Source: Lichtheimia corymbifera B2541
Lineage: Eukaryota; Mucoromycota; Mucoromycetes; Mucorales; Lichtheimiaceae
NCBI GenBank assembly: GCA_000697475.1
Contig: JNEU01000736.1
Location: 1-16,973 of the forward strand
Direction of reading: 5' to 3'
Length of the DNA stretch: 16,973 nt
This document shows, piece by piece, positions 1-8,460 of the stretch (positions are counted from its first letter, which is position 1; each line of letters opens with the position of its first letter). The translations under genes were made by a program, and so were the position numbers. The notes below the pieces were generated by a model. The model made no database searches and had not been told where the DNA came from. It worked only from the letters and a program-made list of their open reading frames with translations.

Positions 1-835
1 CCTCCCTCCTTTTTAGCCCAACTTTATCGTTATAACAGGCATCCATAAGCTAATAACTAGTTTAAATGTATGGTTTGATGTTGTAACAACTTGTCACAAT
101 CACACACCTCTCATTGTTGTCTCATTTAAGCACATATTGGCTACCTTGCTGTGGTGTGCTGCAGCATGTGTTGACTATGATTCCCACAACTTTAGTTGCA
201 TAAGTGCCTATGATGCATGTGCCCTGATGTTCGGGGATGGTATCAGGCTTGCAGCACCCGTTTGACTTTGCTCACAACAAGGTCTCCTCAACCATCTTGG
301 AATTATGCTGCAAGATGTGAGATCATTCTTTTTCCACAAAACTATAATGGGCTAACTGGTTTGGACGCCATAATAACATGCGTTCGCATATGTATGCATC
401 AAATGATCGCCCATGTTACACATGACGCTGCGAGACACAAGGCCAACTATAGCAATTGAACAACATTGATCGCTTTGCTCATTATTCCATATTACTGCTA
501 TACACACCACGAATATAATCCACAATCGCATACACACACACTGCACCCATCGCATCGATATGCAGGGTGATCATATACATACACCCATTTCATTCCATGC
601 TTTGAGTTCAAGGAGAACACGTAATGGGATACCAGTGAAGTCGACTTGAAGATTAACAACATCGTAGTGAGAGAAGAGGAGAGGATGGTTGTCGTTGCGT
701 TATAGATCTCATCCATCTGCTGCATCATTCCCCTATTCCCAATCAGCCCGCGTATTAGAGCTTGTTTGCCCTTCCTTCCATATTGACCATGAGAACATGA
801 TTTCCGATGGAGGTGTGCATATATGTATATATAAA
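1..835. other. Left flank, no gene recognised
   Basis: I see no convincing gene in this stretch. Short open frames occur on both strands, but none has a recognisable motif, a splice-consistent extension or a good start context. The longest (884-498 on the minus strand) runs into the terminal repeat of the transposon that begins at 838, so it is chance. A short AT-rich run (about 819-836) precedes the insertion site. The region could be 5' or 3' flanking DNA of a gene outside the window. Confidence 0.5.
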
Positions 836-837
836 TA

Positions 838-987
838 CAGTGTTTTGCGTTTGGAAATCCAGAAAGTTGGGGGTTGCAATCCAATTTTCACAAACCCGCA
901 TTACGGATTCAGGTAGATTAGTAAAAATTTCAGCCTCTCAATACAATGATTGTCTTGTCAGTACACTTTTTGGTCTCTCAATACAAT
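838..987 (+). repeat. Left terminal inverted repeat of Tc1-like element
   Basis: The first ~50 bases match the reverse complement of the right end almost perfectly. Similarity continues, with small indels, to about 987. Inside are two direct copies of CTCTCAATACAAT at 935-947 and 975-987, exactly 40 bp apart. This is the IR/DR layout known from some Tc1-like elements, where the internal direct repeats bind transposase. Binding is inferred here from position only. Confidence 0.9.
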
Positions 988-1269
988 TGTTTAAGCCATG
1001 CCATACATAATAAAGTAAAATCGAAAGTGAATGAGTAATCAGCTAGCTGAACATGATATCCATGTCGGTGGTTAAGCACTCGTAGATAACATCGGTAGAG
1101 TAGTACAACGCGTCTTTTATTGCTTCAACTTGAAAATGACTACATTCTATCATTACCAACCAAGTGGCGACTACGTCTATGATGGCCCTGATAACGACTA
1201 TGAAACACAAACGACAACTGGAGCTCTATCAAACATTTACTTGAGCTTGGACATCTTTCAGATGACTCG

Positions 1270-2439
1270 ATGTCAGAGGGAGAGGAAGACGTACCTGAGA
1301 TTCCCGAGATCTCGATGGAGGAATTGGGCGTGGTGGATCAGCCTGATCTTGTTTGGACACCAACAAAGTATAAACCAAGACAGGTTGCCTATTTTATTGC
1401 GCTGCTCCAAAGTGAAGAAAGAACGATCAAACGTGCAGCTGAAAGAGCCGGCATCAATGTTGATGCGGCATATAAGTTTAACAAACAATGGAAAAAAAGT
1501 GGCGGAACGGTCTTACCGGGCTATGTCGAGGCATCCAAAGTGAAACCCAAAGGCAACAATCGGAAGCTAACCGAAGAGCATTCGCGTTTCCTTGAAGATT
1601 ATGTCGAGCGCAATCCAACTTGTGTTGTGAAGGATGCTGTTGACGAGCTTTGTGGAGAGTTTAAAAACTTAAGCATTGATCAATCCACCGTTTACCGGCA
1701 CCTTACAGAGAAGCTTTCGTTTACTCTAACCCGTACCCAACCACGAGTGATGGAACGCAATTCTGAAGATACCCTTGAGCAACGTCGTCAATTTGTTCAG
1801 CAAATCACTGAGCAAAATATTGACTTTCGACGCAAGTGCGTTTTTATTGATGAGAGTGGTTTCGTGAAAAACATGGTCCGCCCAGTAGCTTGGTCAAAGA
1901 AAGGAACACCTGCTGCTGTCACTGTGCCAACTGCTCGAGGTACCAATCTCAGCATCATTGGATGTATCTCGTATCATGGTCTGATTGCTCTCTCGCAACA
2001 AGTCCCTCAATCCACTGGTTCGAAGAAACGCAAGCTTGTTGATGGAAGAGAGTCTGGATTACCACACGGTACGAAATCCTCTCACTTTTTGTTGTTTGTG
2101 GAGCAAGTGGCAGCCGTTTTAAATAAGCATGGTTTACATAACATGTACATCGTAATGGATAATGCATCAATCCACAAGACCAAACAAGTGCTTGAGGCTA
2201 TCAAAAGACATGACCACATTCCTTTGTTTTTGCCACCTTACTCTCCCTTCTTAAATCCCATCGAAGAGTGCTGGTCAAAGATGAAAGGCCAAGTGCGCAA
2301 AACACCATTGTCAAGCAAAGATAGTCTTGTCGTACGCATTCAAGAAGCGGCAAAGACTATCACTAGAAAGGACTGCCGAGGATGGATAAGACACTCACAG
2401 AAATACTTTGTCAAGTGCTTAGACATGCAACCTATTTAG
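1270..2439 (+). CDS. Tc1-type DD34E transposase
   Basis: The 389-aa product would excise and reinsert the element by cutting at its terminal repeats in the nucleus. Residues ~35-80 and ~98-155 form two helix-turn-helix-like segments, the usual paired DNA-binding domain. The catalytic domain shows D194 (VFIDESG), D297 (IVMDNASIH) and E332 (LNPIEECW). There are 34 residues between the last two, the Tc1-class spacing. A basic SKKRKL at 251-256 is a likely nuclear localisation signal. The length is a little above the ~340 aa typical of Tc1 because of an acidic N-terminal extension. The ATG at 1270 is the first in frame, but the same frame is open back to 1204 and reads acidic there, so the true N-terminus may be longer. 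No stop or frameshift interrupts the domains. An (AT)8 run follows the stop codon. Confidence 0.95.
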   Translation: MSEGEEDVPEIPEISMEELGVVDQPDLVWTPTKYKPRQVAYFIALLQSEERTIKRAAERAGINVDAAYKFNKQWKKSGGTVLPGYVEASKVKPKGNNRKLTEEHSRFLEDYVERNPTCVVKDAVDELCGEFKNLSIDQSTVYRHLTEKLSFTLTRTQPRVMERNSEDTLEQRRQFVQQITEQNIDFRRKCVFIDESGFVKNMVRPVAWSKKGTPAAVTVPTARGTNLSIIGCISYHGLIALSQQVPQSTGSKKRKLVDGRESGLPHGTKSSHFLLFVEQVAAVLNKHGLHNMYIVMDNASIHKTKQVLEAIKRHDHIPLFLPPYSPFLNPIEECWSKMKGQVRKTPLSSKDSLVVRIQEAAKTITRKDCRGWIRHSQKYFVKCLDMQPI

Positions 2440-2504
2440 AATATATATATATATATACCTTAAAGCTTTAAAATAACCATATTGCTTGAGTTGGGCTCTG
2501 AGAG

Positions 2505-2653
2505 ATTGTATTGAGAGATCAAAATCTGTACCGGTGTGCCAAACATTGTATTGGAGGAATAAAGATTTTACTAATCTACCTGAACCCGTAATGCGGGTTG
2601 CGAAAATTGGATTGCAACCCCCCACTTTCTGGATTTCCAAACGCAAAACACTG
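2505..2653 (-). repeat. Right terminal inverted repeat of Tc1-like element
   Basis: This is the reverse-complement partner of 838-987. It carries the mirrored sites ATTGTATTGAGAG (2505-2517) and ATTGTATTGGAGG (2545-2557), again 40 bp apart. The outer site lies 96 bases from the element end, against 97 on the left. The one-base difference is an indel near the ACCCGCATTACGG stretch. The outer right site differs from the other three by a missing T and a G. Confidence 0.9.
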
Positions 2654-2671
2654 TATTTCCCGTTTGCCTTA

Positions 2672-3590
2672 AAAACAACCCACCCCCTCCTCTGTCTATA
2701 CTTGTTCCAAGCCTTACTTTTGTTCCCTTGTTCTAATCTGCCGGCGCAATTGCTTTCAGCCTGTGCATTCGCCTCCTTGGTTACGCATCATCTCTACAGC
2801 AACAACCCTTGTGACTCATCGCTTCCTTATACTTGTTTCAGCTTTCTCTTTTACACCACGCTACACCACCTTTTACGGTTAACAAAGTCATCTCCACCAT
2901 AAAACGATCGTCAGCAATGAGCATCGTGTTCGCTTGTTCGACATCTTGGTGTCGATGCAGGGTCATCTCCAAAGGCAACCAACCCTTCCACGATTGATGA
3001 ACATGCTGCCAACAAGCCGAGGCTTCCCACAGTCATTCCTATATGCGTTTGCATAGTCTCAGATATTCGTAAGTGCAAGAGGATGGGAGGTAATATGGGT
3101 ATCGGTCTATACACGTGTTAACTTTGACGTTTCAGGCTATTCATCATCACCACCAGCTATTTTTACATGCGCTATCTCCACCTACGCTGGTTGCAGTTGG
3201 TTCAAGAAAAATGCTTCATTACTCAGGTCGTCAAGGAAGGATGGTAAAATCACAACACCTCTTGGTCAAATGTATCTTTTGGTATGGATCCGGATCAAGG
3301 TTGCCTTCAAGCGCTTGCCTTCCACTCCACAGTATTCTTACGCTATGGCTTTGGCTGTTGCCTATGCTTGAGGTAATGATGTTAAAAACTTATTCGTCAC
3401 GCATATGATCCTCGATGTTTGACTTGCGATCTATGAAATAGATTTGGATGATGGGTACAGTGGTTCAAGGATAGGATACATATGGATTCACTCAACCCGG
3501 AGAGCTATGCTCGTTGAATGAAGGCAGAATGGATATGGAGTTGGAATACTGGTGAATGGTGTACCTTGGGATATTGCTGGGGGTTTTAGT
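2672..3590 (+). pseudogene. Decayed copy 1 of an unidentified gene
   Basis: I do not recognise the family. This stretch is similar, block after block and in the same order, to the minus strand of 8330-7445. For example 2801-2870 (AACAACCCTTGTGACTCATC and onward) matches the reverse complement of 8192-8123 at roughly three quarters by eye. Protein-level echoes include NNPCxSSL, LV-x2-LGV-x2-G, TYAG and xRIGxxxxxIH. A spliceosomal intron is plausible at 3069-3135 (GTAAGT donor, TTAAC branch, TTTCAG acceptor), at the same place as in the other copy. The frame is broken by stops (for example just before 2903) and by shifts, so no continuous protein can be read. It begins almost at the right edge of the Tc1-like element, which may have landed in its promoter. 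Alternative: a real gene with more introns than I can resolve. Confidence 0.55.
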
Positions 3591-3942
3591 GTAGGCGGTT
3601 TATCTATCAAAATAAAAACAGTCAACATGAAGGCTGAAGGAATGTATCTGATTAACGACATTGGCTTGTGATGGACATGATGTTTTATTGGAATGCCTTG
3701 CTCTAGCCAGTGAAAGGGACTCATATACACGCATACAATTGTACTTTTTCATTTGCTTAGCTTTTATTATGGTGGCGGATGAAGCAGCGAGGTTACATGG
3801 CTTAATGGCTAAAAGGTCAAACAATTTGTGGCCTGGCATATCGAAAACAAAAGCGTAGAGGAACCTGAAATCAGTGATCAGCAGAACGGAGGAACAGGAC
3901 GTCAACAGACCACTTCATTTTTTGACCGAGTATTCTTCCCAT
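3591..3942. other. Intergenic stretch, nothing recognised
   Basis: No gene, RNA or repeat could be supported here. Short open frames on both strands lack motifs, and they overlap one another in incompatible frames. Confidence 0.4.
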
Positions 3943-4315
3943 CAGCTCAGATGAATGTAATTGAAACGTGGGTACGAATATTTTGACCAGGAGAATTGGT
4001 TCTATGCTAGCGAATCCGCGTTGGTGTCAATTTGGTCGAGGTGCATAATAGACCTCTTTGTCAAAACGGCCATTACATAACTTTTTGTACAATTCTTTTC
4101 GCTCTTGGTTCTGTTTCTTCGCTTTCTAATGCAACTCCAGCTGTACGCACAGGTTTCACTACTACTGCGCATCCTCGTGAGAATGAACAAATATCATTTT
4201 TATGATAGCTCCTTTATCGATATAATGGGGAAACATACAAAGCTGTCTAACAAAAAACTTTACAATGAAACATGGGGGTGATTGTAGAACAAACGTGATC
4301 AGCGTGGTGGAAAGC
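3943..4315 (+). repeat. Diverged direct repeat, copy 1
   Basis: This segment is similar to 10907-11280 in the same orientation. Shared blocks, in order, are CAGCTCAGAT (3943-3952 / 10907-10916), a GTCAATT-GGT block near 4026 / 10990, TTTTATGATAGC (4198-4209 / 11163-11174), TCTAACAAAA (4246-4255 / 11211-11220), CTTTACAATGAAAC and GATCAGC. Overall identity is modest, perhaps 60-70% with indels. Neither copy carries a convincing reading frame. It may be an old non-autonomous element or part of a duplicated segment. Confidence 0.65.
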
Positions 4316-4637
4316 ACCTTGTGTCAAAGTTTCACGGTCCACGTCTGCAATCCCAAATTTAGTGATTTCACCTCCGGCATTGGATCCTGCGAATTGTTTT
4401 CACTAAAGGGCATCAGGATGATGATTGTGGTCATTGTAGAAAATTGCAGCAGTATGTAGCCGTGCTGGTGCCATGTAGACCGTGTACAAGCATGCTGGTA
4501 CCAATATTGTTGAAATTTAATCCAAATAGTAGAGGTACCGTGCCAAACACAGCCTTTACTTTATTCGACTTATCGATAGACTATTCAAATGTATAATCAC
4601 GAAGGCAAACACCATGAGAATTACCCATGCATGGCCA
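4316..4637. other. Intergenic stretch, nothing recognised
   Basis: This is the non-coding stretch between the repeat and the 3' end of the F-box gene. No motif was found apart from a short imperfect duplication of GCTGGTGCCAT / GCTGGTACCAAT near 4460-4505. Confidence 0.4.
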
Positions 4638-4643
4638 TTTATT
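4638..4643 (-). terminator. Poly(A) signal AATAAA of the F-box gene
   Basis: A perfect AATAAA on the minus strand lies about 50 bases after the stop codon of the F-box gene that ends at 4693. The distance suits a fungal polyadenylation signal. Confidence 0.6.
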
Positions 4644-4692
4644 GACTACTCTAACTAGCTACATACTGATATCGTGCTTAAGTAATGCATAC

Positions 4693-6710
4693 TTAAGGGC
4701 TGTGCTCCACATGTGGTATATGATCTCGTAGCAATGTGACAAGGTAGTCATCGACTGTTGCATTGATGATTACATGCTTGATGTTTGTGAGCGACAAGAG
4801 ATGAACGACGTCACTGCCAGCTACCGATGATGCATTGATGCGTAGACATTGAAGCATATGGTGATTGCTGATGTGAACGATGGTTCCTTCTGGTAGTGGT
4901 TGCCGACCACAATACAACTCAAGGCAAGAAAGTGAAGGGCATCCCTTGATAATTGTTGCGATGGCAGATAGGTAATGCGAAGAGCCCTCGAAGTGCATTG
5001 TCGATATTCCAAGTTTCTTCAGGTTTTTCAATCTGGCAATAACATCAATCCATGAAAACGTCGATATCTGAGCCACCATCCCAACTTGCAGATCTGTTAA
5101 AGAAGAATCAATGCCTTGCTGTACTCTGTGCTCAAACAAGTTGCCGAATGATATCGCATCCATTCTCATTTGCTTTGCCGAAAGCGTCTGCAGGTTGGAT
5201 AATCGTTTCACTGCATTCCAGATATCATCTCGATTTGCTGGGTCATTGCGTAGCTTAACGTGTTGAAGATGTGGTGATAGGTGAATGATCGAGAGAGCGA
5301 GTGTTGCAAGTTCATCATTGTAGGCATAGATATCCAGTGTCTCCAAACGATCGAACTTCAAGCCTTCGTCGTATAGCATAACATTTTGTCCGGTCAGTGG
5401 TCCTTCCAAGCGAATGTGATCAAGCGATTGTCGGTTTTCACGTAACAAGGGAATGAGATGCTCAGCCTGTAATTGTTCGTTGACATCATCCTCAAAGACT
5501 CCGAGACACAACTTTTGTAATCCCTTCACATGCCGATGACACCTGCACTCATCAAAAGCATCGAAAACACCGCATGTGAAGAGCTTCATCTCCGGACAAT
5601 AGCCGCACACTCTTGCTAGAAATTGTAAGTCGGGAAGCGGGAATAGATCGAGGAATACGAGCGATGGAAGATGAGAGCAAATATTGCTCATTGTATCATG
5701 AGAGAGATCGTCACCTAGAACGTTCATGGTAAGGTGCGTCAGCTTTGGATATTCCTCGGTGAGATCGAGAATGCCCCACACTTGAAGATCCAATGAAACA
5801 AGGTTAGGGCAGTGATCCAGTACAACCGCCAAATGAATGCCAGGTGTGTTAAGGTCCTCCGTGGAAAGAGTCAGATCGGTCAAAGTATCGCTCACAGAGT
5901 CAAGTGCTCACGTAAGCTCGTATTCGTCATATCCGATGTCTACATCAAGTCGATCAATTATCATGTTGCTGGTGTTCTTTCATCCAATACGTACACATAA
6001 TAGACAACTTGGTGAGGTTCGGAAAGTTTCAACGATCCAAGATGGCGAGAGAGTCCTCGTAGATTCGTGGTTCCTGCCTCCGTTGATAATGTTTCCACAT
6101 GCTCTGAGAATCGCTCCAGCTCACGCAAGTACACTGGATGGCTATTGCGGATTTTCTCGTGCTCAAAGCTCAAATTGTTGCAATGCAAGATTAGCTGTCG
6201 CCATGTGCGAGAAACATAAAGGTAGGGACATGGTGTATCTGAATCCAACTTGTAATTATCCAACACCAAGGGTAAGAGCTCTGATACGACAAGATCCAAA
6301 GGAAGTAGGCTGATAAAATCCACCCGTTTGTTTGCTGCACTCAATGAACTAGCATGCTGCATTTGTAGGGTTGTGTAACCATGGTCGAATGATGCTGTAT
6401 TCCTAAGGCCTTTCTCATACATGGCTACTGCTTTTTGCTGTCGTCCTTGTTGCTGATAAATGGTGCCGGCTTTCAGATAGCCAAGCGAAGACGATGGACT
6501 GATAATTCTCATAACAGCTGCATCGCGCAAGGCAAGTTCAAAGTGGGCTCCATTGGCTAATGCCGTTGAACGCTCATTGAGTTTCTCCACCAATTGACAT
6601 TCAAGTTGGGTGATTGCTTCCGTTGTTGTTGAAATGGTGGTGTCTGTTTGTTGAATACGAGGGAATATTTCTGGGAAGGGAGGAGCGTTGGGATCGTTGA
6701 GTCGGTTCAT
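4693..6710 (-). CDS. F-box protein with TPR-like and leucine-rich repeats
   Basis: This is probably a substrate adaptor of an SCF (Skp1-cullin-F-box) ubiquitin ligase: the F-box binds Skp1 and the repeats choose the target. My model joins 6710-5995 to 5890-4693 across a 104-bp intron (5994-5891; GTACGT donor, CTTGACTC branch, GTGAG acceptor). It gives 637 aa and joins in frame (1914 coding bases). Residues ~38-105 form a TPR-like helical region (LALRDAAVM, SSSLGYLKAGTIYQQQG). Residues ~130-182 are the F-box (LLPLDLVV, LYVSRTWRQLILHCNNLSFE). The rest is a run of degenerate leucine-rich repeats such as CPNLVSLDL, YPKLTHLTM and CPSLSCLEL. I chose the ATG at 6710 because a CT-rich leader precedes it, as in the sister gene. 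An upstream in-frame ATG at 6833 would add 41 residues without family character. No membrane segment or signal peptide is seen. The substrate is unknown. Confidence 0.9.
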
Positions 6711-7444
6711 GATGAGAAAAAATTGGTAAAAGGAAGAGGTGATGGACCAGGTTGGTGATCTGCCTGAAATGTATATTTCACTCCGCGATGGCATTGGACA
6801 CTGCAGTATCATGGATCCCTTCCATCCAAACATTATCTACTACTATTATTGAATGGGTAATAAGCATGAAAACTAATGGTGGATGAACGTCATATTGAGG
6901 GAAGCCAAATGTGTTACAATAGCTGCCTATTATCACCCGATTGGAAGTGCAATTGTAATTTCAAAGGAACAATAATAAATGACGTAAGGAATGGGTCTTG
7001 ACCTTTCTTCAAAGGCTCATACTATTTTCTATGGCATGGTATCAGCTTAATTGTTCAGTAAATGCGATGGTGATCGTGTTCTTTGTTTCTATTTTTGCAT
7101 GCGTGTTATAATGTGGATCGCTTTTAAAAGCGGTAGAGGATTGTCTCTTATAGGATTCATCATACTGACAAAGTAATGCTCTAGGAGTGTTCGATCATTG
7201 CACTAGGACTATTAACCATCGATCGATTGTGAGCTTATTTAAGGTTGATCCTCTGAGAAAACTAAAGAAAACAATGATATGGGTGATCTCGTTTAGGTAT
7301 ACCCATACAGTGGTGTGCATGTTTTCACCTTGTGGTAGGCACAGGATTTACAGTGCATAGAGCAGAATTGGACACGTATCTAACATTCATTGCCATCATA
7401 TCCTGGCCACTGTTCTCTACTGGATGAAGCCATTTTTATATTCC
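6711..7444. other. 5' flank of the F-box gene and intergenic DNA
   Basis: Immediately upstream of the F-box start (6711-6745, minus strand) is a CT-rich leader of the type common before fungal start codons. Beyond that I see no gene, and no repeat shared with the rest of the window. Confidence 0.4.
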
Positions 7445-8330
7445 AGATACTGAAGGATTATACTAATACAACTATGGAAACGAGAATGCGAAGCATCCAC
7501 CCATGTCACGGCTCCCGGTGCTCTTACCATATCCATTTTTCCAGTATCCACCGTGTATATATATATTCAGATCATAGAAACCAATCCTGGTCCTCCTTGA
7601 ATCCGCATATTCGGATGGTCTGTCATCATCATCATCCCCTGGCCCAAAAGCATCAGCAACTGTTACCCATCCTTGACCACCATATACTGTGAGAGTAGTT
7701 GTAGAACCACGGCACCATAAGAGAACACCCTGACCCGATAGAGTGGCCCGATGAAATAGAAACGCGATCATGGTAGAGCAATCTCTGCAAGGTCATCGTG
7801 TAGTTTACCGCCCTTGTCGTTGAAACGACCCAAGCAAGAGCACCAGCATACGTGGTGTATGATAATGATCAGCAGCCTGAAAGAAATAAGCCCTGTTACA
7901 ACGCTGTCAACCATGTACACCATCCTATTTGACATACCAGCGTTGGTAACCATGGGAACGCAAGTTGGAAAAAGGTCTTCGTTGCAAGAAGGTATATACT
8001 GTGGGGCTGGGTAACTTTGGGATTCCAAGATCACCAGGCTCAACGCCAAGATCTTGAACAAGCTTGAGGAATGCTGATTGTGAGCAATCGTTTGTCAGTC
8101 GAGGTAGTGTTATCAAGCGAGCAAGTCGTGTAGCGTGGTGCAAAGAGAACGTTGAAACTAGAACAGGCAAGCGATGAGTAACAAGGGTTGTTGTTTAGAG
8201 ATGACGCGTTACCAGAATGCTGACTGGCACTAATCGTGTTGGTAGATGGAGTACAATCAGTGTTGACAAGGAGCAAAAGTAAAGCTTTCAAGAGGGTGGT
8301 CAAGAATAGAAGGCAGGAGTTGTTGATAAT
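7445..8330 (-). pseudogene. Decayed copy 2 of the unidentified gene
   Basis: This is the inverted counterpart of 2672-3590. Reading from 8330 downward, the sequence first codes for a hydrophobic, signal-peptide-like stretch (TLLKALLLLLVNT), then NNPCYSSLACSSF, then in another frame LVQDLGVEPGDLG, then in a third TCVPMVTNAG. A likely intron follows (about 7940-7880; GTATGT donor, TTTCTTTCAG acceptor), matching the intron position of copy 1. Further segments read TYAGALAW, KGGKLHDDLAEIA, TLTVYGGQGW and SRRTRIGFYDLNIYIHGGYW in alternating frames. The hydrophobic start lacks an ATG. The frame changes mean no single protein is readable, although the last segment (7771-7472) is open for 99 codons. 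A secreted product is possible for the ancestor, but I cannot name the family. It lies head-to-head with the F-box gene at 8461. Confidence 0.5.
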
Positions 8331-8460
8331 AAGCGAATAAAGCGGTTGTTGACTGGGACCACTGGGGCTCAGTAAATTTTACGCTGGGAGCGGGATTTGG
8401 ACTTGCCACACACATTTCTTCACTGCATTGAACATCCTCTTCCTCCTCCGCCAACCTACA

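Larger units (their letters stand above)
838..2653 (+). mobile_element. Complete Tc1/mariner-type DNA transposon
   Basis: This is a 1816-bp cut-and-paste element. Both ends read CAGTGTTTTGCG inward, and TA lies directly outside each end (836-837 and 2654-2655), as expected of the TA target duplication of the Tc1/mariner superfamily. The inverted repeats are about 150 bp long and imperfect, and they enclose one intact transposase gene on the plus strand. Intact gene, matching ends and target duplication together suggest a fairly recent insertion that may still be mobile. The right end lies a few bases from the first recognisable homology of the gene relic that begins near 2672. Confidence 0.95.

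Noticed and set aside
498..884. 128-codon minus-strand gene near the left end
   Set aside because: Its first codons lie inside the Tc1-like terminal repeat, and its sequence is simple (IYIYIY) from an AT-rich run. There is no motif.
2441..2456. (AT)n microsatellite after the Tc1 transposase stop
   Set aside because: Ordinary short simple repeat inside the element's 3' region; no special role suggested.
7768..8061. Intact small secreted protein read from a hydrophobic start on the minus strand
   Set aside because: The start codon would be TTG. The open frame runs through a clear intron, and the neighbouring frames hold the segments conserved with the other copy, so this is a relic and not a clean gene.
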